64,000 nucleotides of DNA, from contig JADKAW010000048.1 in NCBI GenBank assembly GCA_016719055.1, forward strand, positions 1 through 64,000, given 5' to 3'. This stretch comes from Candidatus Rhodoferax mariagerensis. GTDB taxonomy: Bacteria > Pseudomonadota > Gammaproteobacteria > Burkholderiales > Burkholderiaceae_C. The translations under genes were made by a program, and so were the position numbers. Shown here one piece after another: positions 56,750-64,000 of this stretch. The notes under the pieces are model-generated. The model was not told where the DNA came from and did no database searches. It saw nothing but the letters and a program-made list of their open reading frames with translations. Numbering within the stretch: the first letter of the stretch is position 1; each line of letters opens with the position of its first letter.

Positions 56750-57661
56750 ATGTGTGGAATTGTCGGATTATTGGTAAAAAAGCCTGCATTGCAGGCGCAG
56801 TTGGGCCAGCTCATGGTGCCCATGTTGCTGGGTATGACCGAGCGCGGGCCGGACTCGGCGGGCATGGCGGTGTTTGGCGCGCCGGTGGCAGCAACCAAGC
56901 GCAAGATCAGCCTGTATTCGGGCCTGATGGCGCACGGCGAACACTTTGACTGGGCCGGCCTGGCCGATGCGCTCAACGACGCGCTGGGCGACACCGCCAC
57001 CGTGCAGGCCAGCGGCAACCACGCGGTGTTGACCACCGCGCTGGCGCCGTCCGTGGTGCGCCACTGGATTCTGGAGCGCCACCCCAAGCTGCATGTGCTG
57101 TCCACCGGTCGCGCCATTGACCTGTTCAAGGACATTGGCACCCCGGCGCAAGTGGCAGACCGCTACAACTTCAAGAGCTTGACCGGCACGCACCTGGTGG
57201 GCCACACACGCATGGCGACCGAATCGGCCGTGACGCCCGACCGCGCCCATCCGTTCACCGCTGGCGAAGACTTTTGCCTGGTGCACAACGGGTCCCTGTC
57301 CAACCCCTACGGCGTGCGCCGCATGCTGGAGCCGCATGGCATTCACTTTGACACCGACAACGACACCGAAGCCGCTTGTCGTTTTCTGGAATGGCGCCTG
57401 CGTGAGGGCGACACGCTCAAGGAAGCGCTGCAAAAAGGTTTTGAGGCGCTGGACGGTTTCTACACCTTTTTAATGGGCACAGCCACCGAGCTGGCGCTGA
57501 TTCGCGACCCCTTTGCCTGCAAACCCGCCGTGGTGGCCGAGACCGATGACTATGTGGCGATTGCCTCGGAGTTCCGCTCGCTGGCGCATCTGCCCGGCAT
57601 CAAACATGCCAAGGTCTTTGAGCCGGCCCCCGAACACATGTATGTCTGGAGCGTGCAATGA
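56750..57661 (+). CDS. glxB: Class II glutamine amidotransferase-like subunit GlxB (MgsA type)
   Basis: A 303-residue Ntn-type amidotransferase domain with catalytic Cys2 (MCGIVGLL), ERGPDSAGMAVFG, GHTRMATESAV and the FCLVHNGSLSNPYGVRRML block. Stand-alone subunits of this kind form N-methylglutamate synthase or a glutamate-synthase-like complex with GlxC and GlxD. RBS AGGAAGG. It overlaps glxC by 4 bases. Confidence 0.92.
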   Translation: MCGIVGLLVKKPALQAQLGQLMVPMLLGMTERGPDSAGMAVFGAPVAATKRKISLYSGLMAHGEHFDWAGLADALNDALGDTATVQASGNHAVLTTALAPSVVRHWILERHPKLHVLSTGRAIDLFKDIGTPAQVADRYNFKSLTGTHLVGHTRMATESAVTPDRAHPFTAGEDFCLVHNGSLSNPYGVRRMLEPHGIHFDTDNDTEAACRFLEWRLREGDTLKEALQKGFEALDGFYTFLMGTATELALIRDPFACKPAVVAETDDYVAIASEFRSLAHLPGIKHAKVFEPAPEHMYVWSVQ

Positions 57662-58347
57662 AAAATCTGTCATTCGATTTGACCCAAACCCCGCTGCGCG
57701 AGGTCAACCAGTACCTGCACAGCCCGTCTGACGTGCTGGCCGGGCAACACATCGACATCCTCAACTCCGATGGAGCCCACAACATTGCCGTGGGGCTGAA
57801 CGCGCCCATCAGCGTCACCGTTCACGGCCATGCAGGTTATTACGCGGCGGGCATGAACAAGTTTGCCAAGGTGCTGATTGAAGGCAGCGCCAGCACCGGC
57901 GTGGCCGAGAACATGATGAGTGGCAAGGTACACGTCAAAGGTTTTGCCTCCAACGGCGCCGGTGCCACCGCGCGTGGTGGCCTGCTGGTGATTGAAGGCG
58001 ACGCTGGCCTGCGCTGCGGTATTTCGCTCAAGGGCGGGGACATTGTGGTGGGCGGCTCGGTCGGCAGTTTTTCCGGCTTCATGGCGCAGGCCGGGCGCAT
58101 GGTGATTTGTGGCAACGCCGGGCATGCGCTGGGTGATTCTTTATATGAGGCAGTGATCTACATCCAGGGCGAGGTGGCCTCGCTGGGGGCGGATGCGCAG
58201 TTTGAGCCGATGACCGATGCCGACATCAGCGCGGTGACTGAGCTGCTGGCCGCTGCTGGCCTGCAACACGACGCGCACAGTTTCAAACGCATTGGCTCAG
58301 CCCGGTCGCTCTACCACTGGAATGCGGACGCGAACCAAGAATACTAA
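57658..58347 (+). CDS. glxC: GXGXG-domain subunit GlxC (MgsB type)
   Basis: A 229-residue protein equivalent to the C-terminal beta-helix domain of glutamate synthase. Repeated Gly patterns are seen: VHVKGFASNGAGATARGGLL, GDAGLRCGISLKGGDIVVGG and GSFSGFMAQAGRMVICGNAG. It is structural, linking the amidotransferase and FMN subunits. Start inside the glxB stop. Confidence 0.92.
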   Translation: MKNLSFDLTQTPLREVNQYLHSPSDVLAGQHIDILNSDGAHNIAVGLNAPISVTVHGHAGYYAAGMNKFAKVLIEGSASTGVAENMMSGKVHVKGFASNGAGATARGGLLVIEGDAGLRCGISLKGGDIVVGGSVGSFSGFMAQAGRMVICGNAGHALGDSLYEAVIYIQGEVASLGADAQFEPMTDADISAVTELLAAAGLQHDAHSFKRIGSARSLYHWNADANQEY

Positions 58348-58357
58348 GGAACAAAAC

Positions 58358-59728
58358 ATGTCTTCCACCGAACACACCCTGCATTTCAAACACCTGCAAC
58401 GCGAAGAATCCGCCGGCTTTGACCGCAGCGTGCAGGACTACATCCAGCGCGCCTCGGCCACCGGCCTGTACGAGATTCGCGGCTTGGGGGCCAAGCGCAA
58501 GCTGCCGCACTTTGACGACCTGGTGTTTTTGGCCGCCAGCCTGTCACGTTACCCGCTGGAGGGCTATCGCGAGCGCTGCGTGACCAAAACCGTGCTGGGC
58601 ACGCGTTTTGCCAAGAAACCGATTGAGCTGGACATTCCCATCACCATTGCCGGCATGAGTTTTGGTTCCCTTTCTGCCAACGTCAAAGAGGCGCTGGGCC
58701 GAGCCGCCACATCCATGGGCACGTCCACCACCACCGGTGACGGCGGCATGACCAGCGAGGAGCGGGACTCGTCCAAAACCCTGATCTACCAATGCCTGCC
58801 CTCGCGTTACGGCTTTGATCCGGACGACGTGCGCCGCGCCGACGCGATTGAAGTGGTGATTGGCCAGGGCGCCAAACCCGGCGGCGGCGGCATGTTGCTG
58901 GGGCAAAAGGTCGGCCCGCGCGTCGCCAAAATGCGCACCCTGCCCGAAGGTGTGGACCAGCGCTCGGCCTGCCGCCACCCCGACTGGACCGGCCCGGACG
59001 ACCTGGCCATCAAGATCCAGGAGCTGCGCGAAATCACCGATTGGGAAAAACCGATTTACGTCAAGGTCGGTGCCACCCGTGTCTTTAACGACGTGAAGCT
59101 GGCTGTGCACTCAGGCGCGGACGTGGTGGTGGTGGACGGCATGCAGGGCGGCACTGCCGCCACCCAAACCTGCTTTATTGAGCATGTGGGCATCCCGACA
59201 CTGGCGGCGGTGCGCCAGGCGGTAGACGCGCTGGCCGACCTGAACATGACCGGCAAGGTGCAGCTGATTGTGTCGGGCGGCATCCGCACAGGCGCCGACG
59301 TGGCCAAGGCGATCGCCATGGGCGCTGATGCCGTGTCGCTGGGCCAGGGCATTCTGATGGCCATGGGCTGCAACCGCGAGATGTATTTTCAGAATGGTTT
59401 GCCCATCAGCGCCGAGGCCGACTACGCCGCCTTGGGCACCGCGCCGGGCTTTTGCCACCACTGCCACACCGGCAAATGCCCGGTCGGGGTGACCACGCAG
59501 GACGCGATCCTTGAACAACGTTTGCAGCCCGAGTGGGGTGCCAAACACGTGCGCAACTACCTCAAAACCCTGACCATGGAACTCACCACTCTGGCGCGCG
59601 CCTGTGGCAAACAGGATGTGCACCACCTGGAGCCCGAAGATCTGGTGGCACTCACCGTAGAAGCCGCCGCCATGGCGCGCTTGCCGCTGGCGGGTACCAA
59701 CTGGATTCCAGGACTGGAGGCGCGATGA
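58358..59728 (+). CDS. glxD: FMN-binding glutamate synthase-like subunit GlxD (MgsC type)
   Basis: A 456-residue protein with the GltS FMN/iron-sulfur domain. Landmarks: GMSFGSLSANVKEALGRAAT, TTTGDGGMTSEER, GQGAKPGGGGMLLGQKV, VDGMQGGTAATQ, VSGGIRTGADVAKAIAMGAD and the cluster motif FCHHCHTGKCPVGVTTQD. With GlxB and GlxC it would make glutamate or N-methylglutamate. No N-methylglutamate dehydrogenase genes (mgdABCD) follow, so the methylamine role is open. RBS AAGGAA. Confidence 0.93.
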   Translation: MSSTEHTLHFKHLQREESAGFDRSVQDYIQRASATGLYEIRGLGAKRKLPHFDDLVFLAASLSRYPLEGYRERCVTKTVLGTRFAKKPIELDIPITIAGMSFGSLSANVKEALGRAATSMGTSTTTGDGGMTSEERDSSKTLIYQCLPSRYGFDPDDVRRADAIEVVIGQGAKPGGGGMLLGQKVGPRVAKMRTLPEGVDQRSACRHPDWTGPDDLAIKIQELREITDWEKPIYVKVGATRVFNDVKLAVHSGADVVVVDGMQGGTAATQTCFIEHVGIPTLAAVRQAVDALADLNMTGKVQLIVSGGIRTGADVAKAIAMGADAVSLGQGILMAMGCNREMYFQNGLPISAEADYAALGTAPGFCHHCHTGKCPVGVTTQDAILEQRLQPEWGAKHVRNYLKTLTMELTTLARACGKQDVHHLEPEDLVALTVEAAAMARLPLAGTNWIPGLEAR

Positions 59729-59800
59729 ACTGTCGCTGATGGGGGATGTTTGACGATGGTTTGGAGCGCAGCGTATGCCGATACCGGTGCCGACGCCACC

Positions 59801-60253
59801 CTACGGGCCGCTGGTCAGCCAACCCAAAAACCCGCAAACACCCATGGCAATGCCCAGCAGCATGTCGGTGATGGCGGCGATCGGTTGCTGCTGTGGCTCC
59901 AGGACGGTGTTGCCGGGGTTTGCTGGATTGACATACACCGTTACCTCCTGACCGACCGGGTACTTGCCAACAAAGTGCGCGGCGGTAGATCGGAACGATG
60001 ACCAGGCTTGAATCGGCGCAATGCCGCTGCCTTCAAACGGCATGCCTTGAAAGTGGTAGCGGTAACCGATCTTGGCGCGGTAAATTTCACGGGTGAATTC
60101 GACCTCTGAGGTGACGATCTTGCCCGGCACCTGGTGCCAGCGCTGCTCAGGATTGCGGCGGAACAATCGCACCAGGCCATGCACGAAAAAATACCCGCCA
60201 AAACACACAAAGGCCGTTGCCAGCATCTGGGTCACGGTCCAGGGCCACGCCAT
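59801..60253 (-). CDS. DUF3592 membrane protein
   Basis: A 150-residue protein with two membrane helices (LATAFVCFGGYFFVHGLV and ITDMLLGIAMGVCGFLGWL) flanking a domain with WHQVPGKIVTSEVEF, IGYRYHFQGMPFEGSGI and VTVYVNPANPGNTVLEP. This is the DUF3592 pattern. Function unknown. It lies between glxD (convergent) and a malic enzyme remnant. Confidence 0.85.
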   Translation of the reverse strand: MAWPWTVTQMLATAFVCFGGYFFVHGLVRLFRRNPEQRWHQVPGKIVTSEVEFTREIYRAKIGYRYHFQGMPFEGSGIAPIQAWSSFRSTAAHFVGKYPVGQEVTVYVNPANPGNTVLEPQQQPIAAITDMLLGIAMGVCGFLGWLTSGP

Positions 60254-60262
60254 GCTCGCCCC

Positions 60263-60567
60263 TCAGGTCACCGCTGAACGCGGCACCTGATCACATTGAC
60301 GTCGGGTCGTGTGGTGACAGACATGCGCACGCACCAGATCAAGCATGTTTTCTGGTTGCGAGCGCGAGGCCAGACCGCGCTGAAACGCCACCTCTGCCAC
60401 TGCCACAGCAATCTGTGCTGACATCTCGCAGGTATTGGCCAGCGGCGGCAGCAAGCCGTGCAGGCCCAGCGTGTCGCGCTCGACCTCGGTAAACGCCTGC
60501 CTTTGTTGCGCCAAGAGTCATGTAACAGTGCCATGCCGTGTTCAGTGCCCTTCTGTTTGGTTTTCAT
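60263..60567 (-). pseudogene. NAD-type malic enzyme remnant: frameshift plus large internal deletion
   Basis: The start at 60567 (MKTKQKGTEHGMALLHDSWR, then NKG) resembles the N-terminus of NAD-dependent malic enzyme (GxALLHDPxxNKGTAFTxxER). The other frame continues RQAFTEVERDTLGLHGLLPP, implying one lost base at the expected NKG-T-AFT position (about 60506). Directly after LLPP the chain becomes LANTCEMSAQIAVAVAEVAF and RGLASRSQPENMLDLVRAHV, which resembles the normal C-terminal end. About 450 residues, with all catalytic and NAD-binding parts, are missing. Junction at about 60441-60452. Confidence 0.75.
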
Positions 60568-60697
60568 GAGCGAATGTGAATGCTGATGGGCGAACTGTCT
60601 TTGGTTGGCACCTAAGGACGGAATGGTACCGCTGACAACACTATCATCGTTGAGACAGCCGGTAACAAACCGGCCTGCCATGAGCAGCCTGCTTGGT
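60568..60697. other. Gap between malic enzyme remnant and S53 peptidase gene
   Basis: Only a small hairpin, GCCGGT-AACAA-ACCGGC at 60658-60674, is seen. It may help end the peptidase transcript, but there is no T tract. Confidence 0.35.
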
Positions 60698-63337
60698 TTA
60701 CTTGGCCTTGATGGTGATCGGTACGGTTGTCTGCGCGGTCAAACCAGCAGAATCTTGCACCGTTACCTTCAGGCTGTAGCTGCCCAAAACCGGGCTGGCC
60801 CAGGTGTAGGTGATGGTTTGGCCTGAGCCAGTGAAACCCATGCCTAACGGCGCACCAGACAGCGAAATCGACAGCCAGGCAGCGCCAGGATCCGAAATAC
60901 TGATAGAGCCTGTCAACGCTTTGCCAACCACACCCACCGCGGCCGCAGCTGTGATGACCGGGCCGGCTTTGGCTATTTTGACGGTGTAAAGACCCTTGCC
61001 GATCAAGCCCGTCTTGCTGTCTTTGGCACTCACTGTCACGGTATAGGTGCCAAGCACTGGGCTGGCCCAGCTGATCAGACCCGTGCTGGCAATGCTCATA
61101 CCGCTGGGTGCACCACTCAAGCTGTGGACTACCGGATTGGAGGCAGTCACCGCCACGCTGAATGACAGCGCTGCGCCCGGTTTGCCATTGATGGTGGCTG
61201 TGCCCACTATCGGTGCGGTTGCGGCGGCAATAACAATGGTCAAGACGCCCTTGCCGGTCAGACTGCTCTTGCTGTCTTTGGCGGTGACGGTCACCGCATA
61301 AGTGCCTGCTACAGGTGTGGCCCAGGTGACCTGGCCTGCTGGGTTGATGGCCATGCCTGCGGGCGCGCCGCTTAGTGCATAGCTCACAGGGTTGGCCGAG
61401 GTGGCAGCGGCGCTGAAAGACAGCGCGGTGCCCACCTTGCCGTTCACCGTGGTGGTGGGAACCACTGGCGCTTTTGCAGCCGCGATCGTGACAACGTAAA
61501 CACCTTGTCCGCTCAAACCCGTCTTGGTGTCCTTGGCAGTCACCTTGACACTGTAGGTGCCGGCAACAGGCGCGGCCCAGCTCACGACGCCCGCAGCACT
61601 GATGGTCATGCCAGAGGGCGCTCCCGTCAGGCTGTAAGTCACAGCATTGGCAGCAGTTGCGGTGGCGGTAAACGTCAGTGCTGTGCCGACTTGCCCGCCG
61701 ATACTGGCTGAAGACACCACCGGCGCAGTGACTGCCGCTGATGCACCAGAAAGTGCGTTGATCAGGTTGGTGACGTTGGGCGTGCCCAAACCCGACGGGG
61801 TGTCGTAGCCAAGAGTTGAAGCGCAGGTGACACAGCTGCCATTGGCACCCCTGCTGATGTCTGAAAAAGCGCTGGCGTAAGTGCCAGGCACGGTTGCAAT
61901 CTGGCCGTACAAAACGGCGTGCGGCGCACCCAGTGCAGCCTTGGCTGACAACGCGCGTGCGGCGTTGGCAACCGCAAACAGACCCGCCCATTGCGGTGTG
62001 GACAAGCTGGTGCCACCCGCACTGATCCAGTTCACGGTGGTGCTGCCGGGGTTCATGACGGCGACGTACTGACCGGTCGCCGGGTCTGCATTAAAGGCTA
62101 CGTCGGCCACAGCACGACGTCCAAAAGCGCCCATGCCGGGCACGGTTGTTGTTTGATACGCCGGCGCGACGGTGTACAAACTGATGCCGCCGCCGGTGCC
62201 CGACCAGGTTGTTTCCGAGCGAACACCCGTGCCAGAGTAAGAAAGGCTGGTGCCTCCCACCGCGACCACCTTGGTCGACACCGAAGGCCATGAAACGGCA
62301 GCGCCCGAATCGCCTGTGGCGGCAAGGTATGTCATGTTGCTGGTGCCAAATACCGAGTCAACCGATGCCGTCCAGCTGCCTTCGAGGGCACCAAAACTCA
62401 TGGAGACAACACCAGGACCCATGCTGTTGGCGAGTTTGATCGAGCCCAGCAGGCTGTTGATCGAGGCGTCTGGCGCTTCGATCAGAATGATGCGGGCCAG
62501 GGGTGCGGTGGCATGCGCCCATTGCACATCTAGCGCGATTTCAGTGGCCCAGCCGGAGTCGTAAGCGGGTGCCGTGCTGACCATCGCGCCGCTGGCATTG
62601 TTATAAACCACCGACAGTTGACAAGCACTGGTTAATGCTGGAGCCAAGGGCAGTTGGGCGGTTGTCGAAATAGCTTGGGTCGAACAGGTGGGCAAGCCAA
62701 ATTTTTGGTTAAATGCCGCCAGCTCTGCTGCGGCGTTGGGGTTGTGCTTGGCACCGATGATGTAAATGGTCTGGCCTGCGCCCAACTGAGCGGCCTGTGT
62801 GGCACTCAATGCAACGCCGTTTGCGGGCAAGGCAGGCAAACCATAAGCAGCACGAATTTGCGCGGGTGAATAGGTCGAAACGGCGGTGCCAGCGGCCATC
62901 GGGCTGACGCTGGCCTCGGCCGTTGTGGCTTCTTGTCGCTGAGCTGCGGGCATGTGACCCGCCAGTTGCAGCATTTGCGGCGTCAGTTGTTTGGTTGAGA
63001 GTCCCTCAAATTCGGCAGCCACACTTTGGCGGTGCGGACGCAGGGGCATTGCCATGCTGGTTGTTGCGCGATCTGCATCGGTTGGTTCATTCAGAAGCAC
63101 GGGAGCGATGTGAAATGACGGTTGCGCGATCTGCGTCGCTACTTCATCGGGCAGCGCTTGCACCTCAAGTTGCAGGGTCGTTGTGCCAGTGGCAAGCGGC
63201 GCGGCCTGCTGACTGTCCAATTCGCCGAGTTCAGCACTACCGCCGCCACCGCAGGCGCTCAACGCAAGGGCTGTGCAAATCGCCAGCGCTGAGCTGTGAA
63301 TCAGGGATTTTTTTGCTGTCTGTGATGTGTTTTTCAT
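60698..63337 (-). CDS. Secreted S53 (sedolisin) serine peptidase with four Ig-like repeats
   Basis: An 879-residue lipoprotein-like precursor. The signal (SSALAICTALALSACGGGG) has a lipobox Cys. A pro-region of ~140 residues is followed by the peptidase: Glu and Asp of the triad in WATEIALDVQWAHA (about residues 265 and 269), oxyanion Asp in AATGDSGAAVSWPS (about 341), nucleophile Ser in SAGGTSLSTPQWAG (about 442), and a Ca-site SDISRGANGSC. From about residue 537 there are four ~82-residue putative Ig (He_PIG-like) repeats, each with GxVGTALxF, LSGAPxGM and W(A/S)xPVxGTYxVxVxAKD. The start at 63337 follows from the signal peptide. A c-di-GMP-I riboswitch lies upstream. Confidence 0.9.
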   Translation of the reverse strand: MKNTSQTAKKSLIHSSALAICTALALSACGGGGSAELGELDSQQAAPLATGTTTLQLEVQALPDEVATQIAQPSFHIAPVLLNEPTDADRATTSMAMPLRPHRQSVAAEFEGLSTKQLTPQMLQLAGHMPAAQRQEATTAEASVSPMAAGTAVSTYSPAQIRAAYGLPALPANGVALSATQAAQLGAGQTIYIIGAKHNPNAAAELAAFNQKFGLPTCSTQAISTTAQLPLAPALTSACQLSVVYNNASGAMVSTAPAYDSGWATEIALDVQWAHATAPLARIILIEAPDASINSLLGSIKLANSMGPGVVSMSFGALEGSWTASVDSVFGTSNMTYLAATGDSGAAVSWPSVSTKVVAVGGTSLSYSGTGVRSETTWSGTGGGISLYTVAPAYQTTTVPGMGAFGRRAVADVAFNADPATGQYVAVMNPGSTTVNWISAGGTSLSTPQWAGLFAVANAARALSAKAALGAPHAVLYGQIATVPGTYASAFSDISRGANGSCVTCASTLGYDTPSGLGTPNVTNLINALSGASAAVTAPVVSSASIGGQVGTALTFTATATAANAVTYSLTGAPSGMTISAAGVVSWAAPVAGTYSVKVTAKDTKTGLSGQGVYVVTIAAAKAPVVPTTTVNGKVGTALSFSAAATSANPVSYALSGAPAGMAINPAGQVTWATPVAGTYAVTVTAKDSKSSLTGKGVLTIVIAAATAPIVGTATINGKPGAALSFSVAVTASNPVVHSLSGAPSGMSIASTGLISWASPVLGTYTVTVSAKDSKTGLIGKGLYTVKIAKAGPVITAAAAVGVVGKALTGSISISDPGAAWLSISLSGAPLGMGFTGSGQTITYTWASPVLGSYSLKVTVQDSAGLTAQTTVPITIKAK

Positions 63338-63424
63338 GACCGTTTCGCTTTGAAGTAAAACGAGGGTCACGCAAGTCAGTGTTTTTGTCTGGCAGCCACA
63401 ACATCAAAAAATGCAGCCGGCTGA

Positions 63425-63515
63425 AACACTGGCAACCCCGCTACCGTGACGCATATGCGTTGTAGGCCGGAGGTTTTGCGTCCCTGCCTTTCAGCAGGTT
63501 TGCCCTCATACGGTT
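63425..63515 (-). ncRNA. Cyclic di-GMP-I (GEMM) riboswitch upstream of the S53 peptidase
   Basis: The minus strand shows all conserved GEMM-I blocks in order: AGGGCAAACC, hairpin CCTGC-TGAAAG-GCAGG, GGACGCAAAACCTCCGGCCT, a variable hairpin (ACGCATATGCGT) and CGGTAGCGGGGTTGCC. The GAAA tetraloop and its receptor segment are present. The match to the well-known Vibrio Vc2 aptamer is close throughout. The aptamer ends about 88 nt before the ATG of the peptidase gene. Downstream, CAGTGTTT can pair with AAACACTG, and CAGCCGGCTG is followed by a run of T, which may be the expression platform. Confidence 0.92.
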
Positions 63516-63577
63516 CCGGCATCAGCCAGAATCAAAAGCCAAGATTGTAACAACAATCGCAAAAATGTAAATGTCTG

Positions 63578-64000
63578 TTACTTTGCCCGACTAGTGCGCC
63601 GTGCCAGTTCGTCGGCAAACTGCCCTTTGGCTTCTGGGTAAATCAGGGTCTCTTCAAGCATGATGTGGTCGTGGCACAACGCCAGGAAAACTTCAACCGT
63701 GTGTTGCAACTCGGCCATGTCGACCCAGTCCTCGCCCTGCGCGATGGCCCGCAACATGGGTGCCAGCTCCAGCCAATTCTGTTCAATCCAACCATGGTCT
63801 TGCTGCAAGGTGCGTACCGCATGCACCAACTCGGCGTTGTCGCTGTTGAGCAGGGCTGGGAAAACATTTTTTTCTTCTTCAGCGTGGTGATCGCGAGATG
63901 TGCCGGAAAAAAAAGCCTCAATCTTCCCCGCCTGCTGGCGATATTGGGCCTCGTCGGCGCTGGCTTCGATCTGTTGCAATACTTCAGCCAACTGGCCCAG
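63578..64000 (-). CDS. Hemerythrin HHE domain protein, 5' end outside window
   Basis: The frame is open to the right edge, so the N-terminus is missing. The visible ~140 residues have the iron-ligand pattern of HHE proteins: RDHHAEEEKNVFPALL, LQQDHGWIEQNW and LCHDHIMLEETLIYPEA. Likely oxygen, NO or iron sensing or storage; the precise role is unknown. It is separated from the S53 riboswitch by about 60 bp. Confidence 0.85.
   Translation of the reverse strand: MGQLAEVLQQIEASADEAQYRQQAGKIEAFFSGTSRDHHAEEEKNVFPALLNSDNAELVHAVRTLQQDHGWIEQNWLELAPMLRAIAQGEDWVDMAELQHTVEVFLALCHDHIMLEETLIYPEAKGQFADELARRTSRAK

Noticed and set aside
60612..61991. Long open frame (459 codons) on the minus strand over the peptidase repeats
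   Set aside because: It is a shifted reading of the repetitive Ig-like coding region, with Gln/Cys/His-rich nonsense translation.

Overview
The window is chromosomal DNA from a betaproteobacterium, most likely a Comamonadaceae member close to Rhodoferax or Polaromonas. Reasons: the replication-origin order rpmH-rnpA-yidD-yidC on one side and dnaA-dnaN-gyrB on the other; betaproteobacterial protein types (PEP-CTERM protein, NnrU, DUF2788/DUF2189 pair, KdsD-KdsC-LptC, monomeric isocitrate dehydrogenase remnant); high-GC codon use; and a short interspersed repeat of a kind I associate with this family. The species cannot be fixed from sequence reading alone.

Layout. 1-9.8 kb: end of a hybrid histidine kinase, a PEP-CTERM protein, a lipoprotein, an acyltransferase-like protein, a diguanylate cyclase, NnrU, two small membrane proteins and an exosortase-type surface protein. 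9.8-16.2 kb: a PIN/Phd toxin-antitoxin pair, an SDR, lptC-kdsC-kdsD, a Kef-type antiporter and apt. 16.2-29.5 kb: mnmE, a bacteriohemerythrin, a deleted isocitrate dehydrogenase, an alpha/beta hydrolase, yidC-yidD-rnpA-rpmH, the putative oriC, then dnaA-dnaN-gyrB. 29.5-30.7 kb: a hypothetical protein, a hairpin cluster and a ParE/RHH pair. 30.7-41.5 kb: a complete-looking hexuronate locus: a TRAP transporter (dctPQM), uxaA, eda and kdgK on one strand, and uxaC, a fructuronate-reductase-type gene and uxuA diverging on the other. 42-49 kb: an OmpA-like protein, a phosphonate-type binding protein with a hybrid kinase and an HD-GYP regulator (one signalling operon), and a cyclic-nucleotide-gated-type K+ channel. 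49-53.5 kb: palindromic elements, a gene remnant, and an ABC exporter with its periplasmic adaptor. 53.5-60 kb: an SMP-30 lactonase, an XRE-cupin regulator and a divergent glnT-glxB-glxC-glxD operon. 60-64 kb: a broken malic enzyme, a large secreted S53 peptidase with four Ig-like repeats preceded by a clear cyclic-di-GMP-I riboswitch, and the end of a hemerythrin gene.

The most interesting signals are not single genes. First, about 13 copies of a ~50-60 bp repeat are scattered over the window. Five lie in or at the start of reading frames (acyltransferase, SDR, mnmE, yidC, ABC ATPase), where they add short peptides without breaking the frame; one appears to have broken a signal peptide. Second, two ~160 bp palindromes (3530-3690 and 49040-49196) share a core but have different arms that still pair within each copy. 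Third, a GEMM riboswitch links c-di-GMP to a secreted peptidase, in a window that also encodes a diguanylate cyclase and an HD-GYP protein. Fourth, two central-metabolism genes (monomeric isocitrate dehydrogenase and malic enzyme) are each reduced to their two ends by a large internal deletion. IS91-family transposase fragments at two places suggest old mobile-element activity.
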